A stretch of 64,000 bases of DNA from SFDP01 sp051891855 (lineage in GTDB: Bacteria; Bacillota; Clostridia; Lachnospirales; Lachnospiraceae). Position 1 is the first letter of the stretch, and each line of letters opens with the position of its first letter. Position numbers and translations under genes: made by a program. A model generated the notes under the pieces. That model did no database searches, was not told where the DNA came from, and saw nothing but the letters and a program-made list of their open reading frames with translations. Below, in pieces: positions 24,329-32,527 of the stretch. Location of the stretch: positions 11,816 to 75,815 of the forward strand of contig JBJFFP010000001.1 in assembly GCA_051891855.1 (NCBI GenBank), written 5' to 3'.

Positions 24329-25210
24329 ATGGAAGCAGAAATGCAGGAAGTGTTAAAAAAAGCGGAGGTTCTGATTGAGGCCCTGCCTTACATTCAGAAG
24401 TTTAACCGAAAGATTATTGTGGTAAAATACGGCGGTTCCGCCATGAGCAATGAAGAACTGCAAAAAAATGTGATCAAGGATGTTACCCTGCTTAAGCTGG
24501 TGGGCTTCAAGCCCATTATCGTTCACGGGGGCGGTAAGGAAATCAGCCGCTGGGTGGAAAAGACCGGGAAAGAGGCCCGTTTCGTTAACGGACTTCGGGT
24601 TACTGATGAGGAAACCATGGAAATTGCGGAAATGGTATTAAGCAAGGTGAGTAAGCGTTTGGTGACCATGGTGGGAGAGCTGGGGGTAAAGGCTATCAGC
24701 ATCAGCGGTAAAGACGGCGGTCTCTTAACGGTAGATAAGAAGTATTCCCAGGGAGAGGATATTGGCTTTGTAGGAGAGATTAAGCAGGTGACACCAAAGA
24801 TTTTATTTGATTTATTGGAAAAGGATTATCTGCCCATCATTTCTCCCGTAGGGTTGGGTGATGATTTTGCCACCTATAACATTAATGCGGATGATGCCGC
24901 CTGTGCCATTGCCAAAGCGGTGGGAGCGGATAAGCTAGTGTTTTTGACGGATATTGAGGGGCTGTATAAGGATATTAAGGATAAGACTACCTTTATTTCC
25001 CGAATTACGGCATCGGAAGCCGGAAAGCTGATTGAAGAAGGCTTTATCGGAGGAGGAATGCTACCCAAGCTGAATAATTGTACATCGGCTATTCGGGAAG
25101 GAGTAAACCGGGTGCATATTCTGGATGGCAGAATCCCCCATTGTCTGTTATTGGAGATTTTTACCAATGAAGGTGTGGGAACAGCCATCATTCGGGATGA
25201 AGAGCAATAA
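24329..25210 (+). CDS. argB: Acetylglutamate kinase
   Basis: The 293-residue kinase phosphorylates N-acetylglutamate, the committed step that is often inhibited by arginine. VVKYGGSAM binds the phosphates, IVHGGGKEIS follows, and NINADDAACAIA and LTDIEGLY complete the amino acid kinase fold. The N-terminal helix (EVLKKAEVLIEALPYIQKF) is the extra helix seen in arginine-sensitive hexameric forms, so feedback inhibition is likely. I use ATG 24329 with GGGAGG 8 bases before it; a longer frame opens at TTG 24305. Confidence 0.95.
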   Translation: MEAEMQEVLKKAEVLIEALPYIQKFNRKIIVVKYGGSAMSNEELQKNVIKDVTLLKLVGFKPIIVHGGGKEISRWVEKTGKEARFVNGLRVTDEETMEIAEMVLSKVSKRLVTMVGELGVKAISISGKDGGLLTVDKKYSQGEDIGFVGEIKQVTPKILFDLLEKDYLPIISPVGLGDDFATYNINADDAACAIAKAVGADKLVFLTDIEGLYKDIKDKTTFISRITASEAGKLIEEGFIGGGMLPKLNNCTSAIREGVNRVHILDGRIPHCLLLEIFTNEGVGTAIIRDEEQ

Positions 25211-25241
25211 ATTAAGATTAACATAAATGGAGAGAACAGTC

Positions 25242-26444
25242 ATGGAAAGCATGAACGCATATATTGAAGAAGCAGAAGCAGCCCTTTTACATACCTATAA
25301 CCGTTATCCTATCGTATTGGACAGAGGGGAAGGAGTCTGGCTTTACGATACGGAGGGGAAGAAATATCTGGATTTTTGTGCAGGAATCGGGGTCTTTGCT
25401 TTAGGGTATAAAAATGAAGAATATAATCAGGCTCTGAAGGAGCAGATTGACAAGGTTATTCATACCTCCAACTATTACTATAATGTACCGGCTATTGAGG
25501 CTGCTAAAAGTCTGCAGAAGGCCTCCGGTATGGATAGGGTATTTTTTACCAACAGCGGTGCAGAGGCGGTGGAGGGAGCCATTAAGGCGGCCAGAAAATA
25601 CGCTTTTTTAAAGGATGGAAGAACAGATCATGAAATCATTGCCATGAAGCATTCCTTTCATGGCAGAACCATGGGAGCTCTTTCCGTAACCGGAAATCCC
25701 AAATACCAGGAGGCCTTTCAGCCAATGATCGGCCATATTCGTTTTGCCGAGATGAATAATTATGACAGTGTTGTCAGTCAGGTAAATGAGAAAACCTGTG
25801 CCATTATTTTGGAAACCATCCAGGGAGAAGGGGGAATATATCCGGCTCAGAGGGAATTTCTGGAAAAGATACGAACACTCTGTGACCAAAGGGATATTTT
25901 GCTGATTTTGGATGAGATTCAATGCGGTATGGGCCGGACGGGAAGCATGTTTGCCTGGCAGCAGTACGGGGTTCGCCCGGATATGATGACTGCGGCAAAG
26001 GCTCTGGGCTGCGGTGTACCGGTAGGTGCTTTTTTGCTGACCCAAAGAGTGGCCCAGGCTTCTTTGACAGCCGGGGATCATGGAACCACCTACGGAGGAA
26101 ATCCTCTGGCAGGAGCTGCGGTAAAGAAAGTGCTTGATTTATTTGAGAAGAACCATATAATAGAACATGTGGCTTCGGTGGGAGCCTGCCTGGAAAAGGA
26201 GCTGGATCGGCTGGTATTAGCTCATGACTGTATCAAGGAAAGACGGGGAAGAGGATTGATACAGGGACTGGAATTTGACCGTCCGGTGGCTCCGATTATC
26301 CAAAAGGCATTGGAACATGGATTGATTCTGATCAATGCAGGAGAAAGGGTTCTTCGTTTTCTTCCCCCTTTGGTGATTACTAGGGAAAACATAAGGGAAA
26401 TGCTGGATATTCTGGAGCCCTGCCTTGAAGAACAGAATGAGTAA
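25242..26444 (+). CDS. argD: Acetylornithine aminotransferase
   Basis: The 400-residue class III aminotransferase converts N-acetylglutamate semialdehyde to acetylornithine using glutamate and pyridoxal phosphate. Visible motifs are FTNSGAEAVEGAIKAARK, HSFHGRTMGALSVTG, ILDEIQCGMGRTG (the Asp contacting the cofactor) and AAKALGCGVPVGA with the Schiff-base lysine. ATG 25242 has GGAGAG 7 bases upstream; an in-frame ATG at 25227 overlaps that site. It is the last gene of the arg operon. Confidence 0.95.
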   Translation: MESMNAYIEEAEAALLHTYNRYPIVLDRGEGVWLYDTEGKKYLDFCAGIGVFALGYKNEEYNQALKEQIDKVIHTSNYYYNVPAIEAAKSLQKASGMDRVFFTNSGAEAVEGAIKAARKYAFLKDGRTDHEIIAMKHSFHGRTMGALSVTGNPKYQEAFQPMIGHIRFAEMNNYDSVVSQVNEKTCAIILETIQGEGGIYPAQREFLEKIRTLCDQRDILLILDEIQCGMGRTGSMFAWQQYGVRPDMMTAAKALGCGVPVGAFLLTQRVAQASLTAGDHGTTYGGNPLAGAAVKKVLDLFEKNHIIEHVASVGACLEKELDRLVLAHDCIKERRGRGLIQGLEFDRPVAPIIQKALEHGLILINAGERVLRFLPPLVITRENIREMLDILEPCLEEQNE

Positions 26445-26459
26445 GAAAGTGGTAAGTGA

Positions 26460-27992
26460 ATGAATTTAGGGAAAAGAACCATATCCGTACTTCTGACAAT
26501 AAGTCTTCTGCTGGGGGTATTTTATATTGCTAATCAGGTGAGAAAGCAGGAAAAACAGGATATTTTTGATCAGACAAAAACCCTGCATCTTTGGTATGCG
26601 GATGAAACCCTGACGGATTATTTAAGCAGTGTTGCCGTAAAATTTAATGAGGAATACGGAGTTCGCGTAATTCCGGTTCTGCAGACCGGTTTGGAATTTC
26701 TGGAGAAGATTAATGAGGCTTCTTTAAGCGGCGAAGCGATTCCGGATTTGTTTATTGCCTCCAATGATAACATGGAGAAGGCCTGGCTGGCGGGGCTGGC
26801 TTCGGAGATTACCAATCCTGACAAAGCTATCAGCTTGGAGATGATGCCGGAAAGTGCCATTAATGCAGTCACCTATCAGTATAAGCTTTTAGGATATCCC
26901 TTCTATTTTGAGACCAGTGCCCTCCTATATAACATGACCTATTTTGAGAATCTGGCGGGAGAAGAAATCCGTGTAAGTCTGGAGGAACAGGAAGCTGCTA
27001 AGGCGGAAGAAGTCGATACACAAACTCAAGAGACAGAGGAGGAAAGCACTGAAAGCAGCAGTGAGGAAGCAGTGGTGCTGATTTCTGATGAAGAACTGAC
27101 CCGTCAGGCAAGGGAACGGGTTCCCTCAATGATTCCGGCTACCTTTGACCAGCTTTTGGAGTTTGCGGATAATTACGAGGCACCTGAAGATGTTGAAGCG
27201 GTTTTTCGCTGGGATGTATCTGACATCTTTTTTAACTATTTCTTTATAGGAGATTACATTGATGTAGGCGGTGTATTCGGTGATGATTCTAATTCCATTA
27301 ATCTCTATAACCGGGATGCCATTATGGCCCTTCAGGCTTATCAGGATTTAGGACAGTACTTTGCCATTGAAGCCGATGAGGTGGATTATGAAACGGTAAT
27401 TCAGGATTTTATGGAAGGAAAGGTTGTCATGACCACGGCCACCACCGAGGTGGTAAGACGGTTGGAGGAGGCCAAAAAAGCCGGTGAATTTACCTACGAT
27501 TACGGTATTGCCCCTATTCCGGATTTGACGGATACCATGAGAACCAGAAACCTTTCCGTAACCAGTACCATATATATTAATGGCTATAGCCAGCTGAAAA
27601 GTGAAGCTAATGAGTTTGCTACCTGGCTGATTCGTGAGCATGCAGAGGAGCTGTATGATATGACGGGAAAGGTTACGGCGAATAAGCAGGTTGTCCATGA
27701 AAATGAGAATATTTCTGCCTTTATGCAGGAGTATGAGGACTCCGTACCCATGCCCAAGATGCTGCTGACCAGTAATCTCTGGGTGGAAATCGAGATTGCT
27801 TTTGGCAAAATCTGGGAGGGAGCCAAGGTAAGTAATGAGCTAATGCATCTGTCGGAGCATCTGATGAGTAAGGTAACCGGTGAGGAATACAGTGAGACCT
27901 ATATTGATATGCCGAATGAGGATGAAGAGTATTATGAATATGTAGATGAGGAAACTGAGGAAGCCTCATCAGAGAATGGTACTGCACAATAG
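26460..27992 (+). CDS. Membrane-anchored family 1 extracellular solute-binding protein
   Basis: The 510-residue protein has the fold pattern of sugar-type (MalE-like) binding proteins: LHLWYADETLTDYL, VKFNEEYGVRVIP, PDLFIASND, and later VVMTTATTEVVRR and YGIAPIPD. It begins with one hydrophobic helix (about residues 8-25) but has no lipobox Cys, so it may stay anchored by an uncleaved helix. An acidic, Ser/Thr/Glu-rich insertion lies at about 178-210 and another acidic tail ends the chain. No permease or ATPase gene is next to it, so its ligand and partner are unknown. A weak ribosome site precedes the ATG, 15 bases after argD. Confidence 0.8.
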   Translation: MNLGKRTISVLLTISLLLGVFYIANQVRKQEKQDIFDQTKTLHLWYADETLTDYLSSVAVKFNEEYGVRVIPVLQTGLEFLEKINEASLSGEAIPDLFIASNDNMEKAWLAGLASEITNPDKAISLEMMPESAINAVTYQYKLLGYPFYFETSALLYNMTYFENLAGEEIRVSLEEQEAAKAEEVDTQTQETEEESTESSSEEAVVLISDEELTRQARERVPSMIPATFDQLLEFADNYEAPEDVEAVFRWDVSDIFFNYFFIGDYIDVGGVFGDDSNSINLYNRDAIMALQAYQDLGQYFAIEADEVDYETVIQDFMEGKVVMTTATTEVVRRLEEAKKAGEFTYDYGIAPIPDLTDTMRTRNLSVTSTIYINGYSQLKSEANEFATWLIREHAEELYDMTGKVTANKQVVHENENISAFMQEYEDSVPMPKMLLTSNLWVEIEIAFGKIWEGAKVSNELMHLSEHLMSKVTGEEYSETYIDMPNEDEEYYEYVDEETEEASSENGTAQ

Positions 27993-28013
27993 AATTAAGA
28001 AATAAGATATAAG

Positions 28014-28040
28014 GACGGTTCCCATGGGAATCGTCTTTTT
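28014..28040 (+). terminator. Rho-independent terminator after the solute-binding protein gene
   Basis: GACGGTTCCC pairs with GGGAATCGTC (one G-T pair) and is followed by five T residues. It lies 22 bases after the stop and ends the transcript. Confidence 0.82.
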
Positions 28041-28182
28041 GATTCTAGAAATATACCAGTCTGAAGGCTGCAGTATGGATATGGCATATACCATCGATAT
28101 GTGCCTGAATCCTTTTGTATATTTGACTCCCAGGGGGCAATACTATAAATGCTGTTATGAACAGCAGAAGGTGAGGAGAAAA

Positions 28183-28614
28183 ATGGTCGGATTTTTCATT
28201 GGTATTTTATCGGGATTATGTATGAGCGTACAGGGAGTGTTTAATACACAGGTAACCAAGAGTACAGGAATTTGGGTAACTAATATCTTTGTCCAGGCTA
28301 CGGCTCTGCTGGTCTGTATCATTGCATGGCTGATTACGGATCGTTCTTCCCTGACAGCGGTATGGAGGGTGGAGCCAAAATACATGCTCTTAGGCGGGGC
28401 GATTGGAGCGGTAATCACCTACACCGTAATCAAGAGTATGGAGCTTTTGGGGCCGGCCAAGGCGGTGATGATCATTGTTGTGGCACAGCTGGCAGTAGCA
28501 TGGCTGATTGAACTCTTTGGTTTTTTCGGAGTGGAAAAGCAGGAATTTCAGCTTTCCAAGCTGATCGGTATAGTTCTTGCCATAGGAGGAATTATTGTAT
28601 TCAAATGGAAATAG
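28183..28614 (+). CDS. YdcZ-type (DUF606) membrane protein, DMT superfamily
   Basis: The 143-residue protein has four or five hydrophobic helices and looks like one half of a drug/metabolite-type transporter. GFFIGILSGLCMSVQGVFNTQV at the start, GGAIGAVITYTVI in the middle and LIGIVLAIGGIIVFKWK at the end are characteristic of the DUF606 group. Such short members usually work as dimers; the substrate is unknown. GAGGAG lies 6 bases before ATG 28183. The frame continues upstream to 28024, but that start is inside a terminator hairpin. Confidence 0.82.
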   Translation: MVGFFIGILSGLCMSVQGVFNTQVTKSTGIWVTNIFVQATALLVCIIAWLITDRSSLTAVWRVEPKYMLLGGAIGAVITYTVIKSMELLGPAKAVMIIVVAQLAVAWLIELFGFFGVEKQEFQLSKLIGIVLAIGGIIVFKWK

Positions 28615-28684
28615 GTCTTGTAAAGGAAAAGAATTTGACATAAAATAAAAAAACAGCAGCATACGGGGAGCTTTCTGCAGGCAA

Positions 28685-28705
28685 CCGGTTGTTAAACCGG
28701 CTGCT
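28685..28705 (+). terminator. Hairpin between the YdcZ-type gene and comEA, possible terminator
   Basis: CCGGTT-GTTA-AACCGG forms a short perfect stem that can be lengthened by GCAG (28677-28680) with CTGC (28701-28704). Only three T residues follow, so termination would be weak. Confidence 0.3.
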
Positions 28706-28725
28706 TTATCGGAAAGGATATGTTG

Positions 28726-29343
28726 ATGAAAAAAAGAATAAAACTATGCGTAGGAATGGGCTTCTTGTGCCTGTTCCTTTTCGGCTGTGTAAAGGAAGAG
28801 ATTGTGGTGAACTCCGGGGATGACATCCGTGGGATGAATCCTGCTGTGGAGGAAACGATATCCGAAGAATGGGAAAGCAGGGAGGAGACAGCCACTATCC
28901 GGGTACATATTTGCGGGCAGGTGCTTTCTCCCGGTGTGTATGAGCTGCCCGGAAGAAGCCGTGTATATGACGCTATCCAGGCTGCCGGAGGCATAACGGA
29001 AGAGGGAGACGGAGATTATTTGAATCAGGCCGGTTTTCTGGAAGATGGAATGAAGATTACGGTTCCCTCCTACAGTCAGGTTGAGCAATGGGAAAAAAGT
29101 GGAGAGAAGGCAATCCCGGAGACGGTTCAGGCTGAGCAGCCGACGGATCCCCGGATTGATATAAATACTGCAGATATAGCTGCACTCTGTACACTGCCGG
29201 GAATTGGGGAAAGCCGTGCCAGAAGCATTATAGCGTATCGGGAAGAAAACGGGCCATTTACCCGGATAGAGGATATTATGAAGGTAAGCGGGATTAAAGA
29301 GGCTGCCTTCGCCAAAATTAAGGATCAGATTAAGGTATCATAA
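28726..29343 (+). CDS. comEA: ComEA-type DNA receptor, lipoprotein form (SLBB plus helix-hairpin-helix)
   Basis: The 205-residue protein should bind double-stranded DNA at the cell surface for uptake. It begins with a lipoprotein signal (LFGC, C21), whereas Bacillus ComEA uses a membrane helix. Residues about 55-110 form a SLBB domain (VHICGQVLSPGVYELP ... AAGGITEEGD). The last 65 residues contain two helix-hairpin-helix units (DINTADIAALCTLPGIGESRARSIIAYREENG and a second ending KVSGIKEAAFAKI in outline). ATG 28726 has GGAAAGG 8 bases before it; ATG 28720 is too close. comEC follows downstream after a two-component system and a GerMN gene. Confidence 0.88.
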   Translation: MKKRIKLCVGMGFLCLFLFGCVKEEIVVNSGDDIRGMNPAVEETISEEWESREETATIRVHICGQVLSPGVYELPGRSRVYDAIQAAGGITEEGDGDYLNQAGFLEDGMKITVPSYSQVEQWEKSGEKAIPETVQAEQPTDPRIDINTADIAALCTLPGIGESRARSIIAYREENGPFTRIEDIMKVSGIKEAAFAKIKDQIKVS

Positions 29344-29374
29344 ACAGTGTTAACCAGTAGAAGGTGAGGAAGCG

Positions 29375-30061
29375 ATGGGAAAGAGAGTTTTAGTGGTAGA
29401 CGATGAAAAATTGATTGTCAAGGGTATCCGTTTCAGTCTGGAGCAGGAAGGAATGCAGGTGACTACAGCCTTTGACGGAGAAGAAGCTCTGGAGAAGGCA
29501 AAAAATCAGGAGTTTGATATTATTTTACTGGATATTATGCTTCCCAAACTCAACGGACTGGAGGTTTGCCAACAGATACGGGAATTTTCCAACGTTCCTA
29601 TCATCATGCTGACAGCAAAGGGAGATGATATGGATAAGATTATGGGATTGGAGTATGGTGCCGACGACTATATTACTAAGCCCTTTAATATTTTGGAAGT
29701 AAAGGCCAGAATTAAGGCCATTATGCGCCGTACCGACAGTAAAAGGAAGAAGGAAGAGGAGAAGCTGATTACTGCGGGGCAGCTGAAGCTGGATATTGAC
29801 GGCAGACGGCTCTATATTGCCGCAAGAGAGGTGAACCTTACCTCTAAGGAATTTGATGTTTTGGAGCTTTTAGTGGTAAATGCCAATCATGTGTACAGCA
29901 GGGAGAAGCTGTTGAAGCTGGTTTGGGGTGCGGAGTATCCTGGAGATGTAAGAACGGTGGATGTACATATCCGCAGACTTAGAGAAAAAATTGAAACCAA
30001 TCCCAGTGAGCCGGAGTATGTCCACACAAAGTGGGGAGTAGGTTACTATTTTAAGGCATGA
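29375..30061 (+). CDS. OmpR-family response regulator
   Basis: The 228-residue protein has a receiver domain (residues 1-120; phosphorylated D53 in ILLDIMLPKLNG, switch Thr in MLTAKGDD, Lys in TKPF) and a C-terminal winged helix (about 130-228, ending KIETNPSEPEYVHTKWGVGYYF in outline). It would switch genes when phosphorylated by the kinase encoded 11 bases downstream. The placement between comEA and comEC raises the possibility that it controls this locus, but no binding repeats are obvious. Confidence 0.93.
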   Translation: MGKRVLVVDDEKLIVKGIRFSLEQEGMQVTTAFDGEEALEKAKNQEFDIILLDIMLPKLNGLEVCQQIREFSNVPIIMLTAKGDDMDKIMGLEYGADDYITKPFNILEVKARIKAIMRRTDSKRKKEEEKLITAGQLKLDIDGRRLYIAAREVNLTSKEFDVLELLVVNANHVYSREKLLKLVWGAEYPGDVRTVDVHIRRLREKIETNPSEPEYVHTKWGVGYYFKA

Positions 30062-30072
30062 TTGGGTGAGAT

Positions 30073-31536
30073 ATGTGGAACAGATTAAAGGAAAAAATTG
30101 TTAAATTCAGTCTGCTGAGAAGCCTTAGAGTCAGAATCTTTCTGCTTCTTGTGGTGATGGGAATCGTTCCCGCAATCATTGTTAGGGTGGTTCTGATTCG
30201 CAATTATGAGGAAAGAGCGGTCAGCGTGAGAATTTCTGAGGTCTCCAATCAGCTTAATATTATTGCCAATCATCTGCTCTATTACAATTATCTGCAAAAT
30301 GCTTCCTCTGACGTCATCAATGCAGAGCTGGATCAGATGGCCAATCTTTATGACGGGCGTGTATTGGTGGTGAATAGCAGCTTTAAGGTAATTAAGGACA
30401 CTTATGGAATCAGTGAAGGGAAAACCATCATTTCCGAGGAAGCAATGCGTAGCTTTAAAGGAGAGAGTACCACCTATTATGACAGTGGGGACGGATTTAT
30501 CGAAATTACAATCCCCATTTTAAGAACTGCCAAGTCGGATGATACGGATATGTCGCTTTTGGTGGAAGGTGTGCTTTTATGCAGTGTTTCAACGGATACC
30601 ATTGAACTGACCATCAGTATTCTGGAAAGGAAGGCCTTTTTGTTGGAGGTGGTAATGAATATTCTGATCCTGATGACCAGCTTTGCGGTCTCCCATTTTC
30701 TGCTGGTTCCCTTTCAGAAGGTTACCAAAGCCATCAGTGAGGTTAAGGAGGGATACACCGATGAGGCTCTGGCAGTCAAGGACTATGAGGAAACAGAGCA
30801 TATTGTAGAAGCCTTCAATCAGGTACTGACCCGGATGAGAACCCTGGATCAGTCCAGGCAGGAGTTTGTATCCAACGTTTCCCATGAGTTAAAGACTCCT
30901 TTGGCCTCCATGAAGGTACTGGCCGATTCTCTGCTGATGCAGGAGGATGCCTCCCCGGAGCTTTACCGGGAATTTATGACAGATATTGCAGAGGAGATTG
31001 AACGTGAAAACAAAATCATTAACGATCTACTGTCTTTGGTAAAGCTGGACAAAACCAATGCCGGCATGAATATTTCTTTGGTGGATATTAATGAGCTTCT
31101 GGAGCTTTTAATGAAGCGGTTAAGGCCCATTGCCCGGAAACAGAATATTGAAGTGGTATTGGAAAGCAACCGTTCGGTAACGGCAGAGGTAGATGAGGTT
31201 AAGCTTACTTTGGCCTTATCCAATCTGGTGGAAAATGCCATAAAATATAATCGGCTTAACGGCTGGGTACGGGTTACTCTGGATGCCGACCACCAGTTTT
31301 TTTTGATAACTGTAGAGGATTCGGGTATCGGTATTCCGGAGTCGGAGTACGAGCAGATTTTTGAGCGATTTTATCGGGTGGACAAATCCCACTCCCGGGA
31401 AATCGGCGGTACCGGTCTGGGATTGTCCATTACCAGAAACGTGATTCTATTGCACAGAGGATCAATTCAGGTATCCAGTGTGGAGCAGGAGGGGACTGCG
31501 TTTTGGGTAAAAATTCCTTTGACTTACAGCAAGTAG
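30073..31536 (+). CDS. Membrane sensor histidine kinase
   Basis: The 487-residue kinase has a membrane helix at about 20-40, an extracytoplasmic sensor region of about 155 residues, and a second helix near 190-215. These are followed by a HAMP linker, a HisKA dimerisation helix with H271 in NVSHELKTPL, and an ATPase domain with N-box LVENAIKYN, G1 EDSGIGIPE and G2 GGTGLGLSI. The order matches VicK/ResE-type kinases. The stimulus is unknown. It is cotranscribed with the response regulator. Confidence 0.93.
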   Translation: MWNRLKEKIVKFSLLRSLRVRIFLLLVVMGIVPAIIVRVVLIRNYEERAVSVRISEVSNQLNIIANHLLYYNYLQNASSDVINAELDQMANLYDGRVLVVNSSFKVIKDTYGISEGKTIISEEAMRSFKGESTTYYDSGDGFIEITIPILRTAKSDDTDMSLLVEGVLLCSVSTDTIELTISILERKAFLLEVVMNILILMTSFAVSHFLLVPFQKVTKAISEVKEGYTDEALAVKDYEETEHIVEAFNQVLTRMRTLDQSRQEFVSNVSHELKTPLASMKVLADSLLMQEDASPELYREFMTDIAEEIERENKIINDLLSLVKLDKTNAGMNISLVDINELLELLMKRLRPIARKQNIEVVLESNRSVTAEVDEVKLTLALSNLVENAIKYNRLNGWVRVTLDADHQFFLITVEDSGIGIPESEYEQIFERFYRVDKSHSREIGGTGLGLSITRNVILLHRGSIQVSSVEQEGTAFWVKIPLTYSK

Positions 31537-31570
31537 GAGAGAAGCTTTTGGGAAAAGGAATGGAGTGTGT

Positions 31571-32527
31571 ATGAAAAAAATAACTATATTATTCCTGATG
31601 CTGTGTCTGGGCATTTTAGCCGGATGCCAAAAAAGGACGGGGCAGGAGCAGGAAACCTATCAGATCTATTATCTGGATCGAAATAATCATCATCTCTCAG
31701 CCTTGGAGTATGAAGGAGAGGCTGACAGGGAGGATACAGAAGCGGTGGCCGCGGAGCTTTTGGAACAGCTTGCTGCTACACCTAAAAAGGCGGAGCTTAG
31801 CCCGGCCATTCTGGGATTCTCTGTTTTGGATTACAGTCTGAAGGAAGAACAGATTACCCTGAATCTGAGTGCTGAGTATAAGGAGTTAGAGCCCATACAG
31901 GAGGTTTTGGCCCGGGCGGCTATGGTGAAAACCTTGACCCAGGTAAAGAATCTTACCTATGTAACCATTCTGGTAAACGGTGAAAATCTTCTGGATAAGA
32001 GCGGCACAACCATCGGTGTAATGTCAGCGGATAGTTTTATCGATAATACCGGCGAGGAAATGAAGAATTATGAGGAAACAGAGCTGGTTCTTTATTTTTC
32101 CAACAGTGCCGGTGACGGATTGGTCAAGATTAATCGCAGGCTGATGTATAATACCAATATTTCCAAAGAAAAGCTGGTAGTGGAACAGCTGATCAAGGGA
32201 CCTATAACCCAGAACGGAAGCAGTAATACAGAAGCCTATGCCACTATTAATCCGGCGACACAGATTCTTAGCGTGAACGTAAAGGATGGAATCTGTTATG
32301 TGAATCTGGACAGTAATTTTTTAATCTCAGTTTATCATGTCAATGCGGATACGGTTATCTATTCCCTAGTCAATTCCCTTACGGAGCTGACCGGAGTGAT
32401 TAAGGTACAGCTTCTGGTGGAAGGAGAATCAAAAATCAATTACCGGGAAAAGTATGATTTTTCTGTTCCCTTTGAAGCTAACCCTCATCTGGTACAAAGT
32501 GCTGAGGCCGGAGGGCAGGAGGAATGA
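31571..32527 (+). CDS. Lipoprotein with two GerMN domains
   Basis: The 318-residue product has a lipoprotein signal ending LAGC (C19) and two tandem GerMN-type domains. The first spans about residues 30-155 and the second about 168-300 (VLYFSNSAGDGLVKINRR ... VVEQLIKGP ... VYSLVNSLTEL in outline). GerMN domains occur in the germination protein GerM and in lipoproteins next to sensor kinases such as LpqB beside MtrB. Here it follows a kinase by 34 bases, so it may tune that kinase at the membrane surface. GGAG lies 5 bases before ATG 31571. Its stop overlaps comEC. Confidence 0.85.
   Translation: MKKITILFLMLCLGILAGCQKRTGQEQETYQIYYLDRNNHHLSALEYEGEADREDTEAVAAELLEQLAATPKKAELSPAILGFSVLDYSLKEEQITLNLSAEYKELEPIQEVLARAAMVKTLTQVKNLTYVTILVNGENLLDKSGTTIGVMSADSFIDNTGEEMKNYEETELVLYFSNSAGDGLVKINRRLMYNTNISKEKLVVEQLIKGPITQNGSSNTEAYATINPATQILSVNVKDGICYVNLDSNFLISVYHVNADTVIYSLVNSLTELTGVIKVQLLVEGESKINYREKYDFSVPFEANPHLVQSAEAGGQEE

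Noticed and set aside
28024..28182. N-terminal extension of the YdcZ-type protein
   Set aside because: The upstream start lies inside the hairpin of a Rho-independent terminator and has no ribosome site; GAGGAG precedes ATG 28183.
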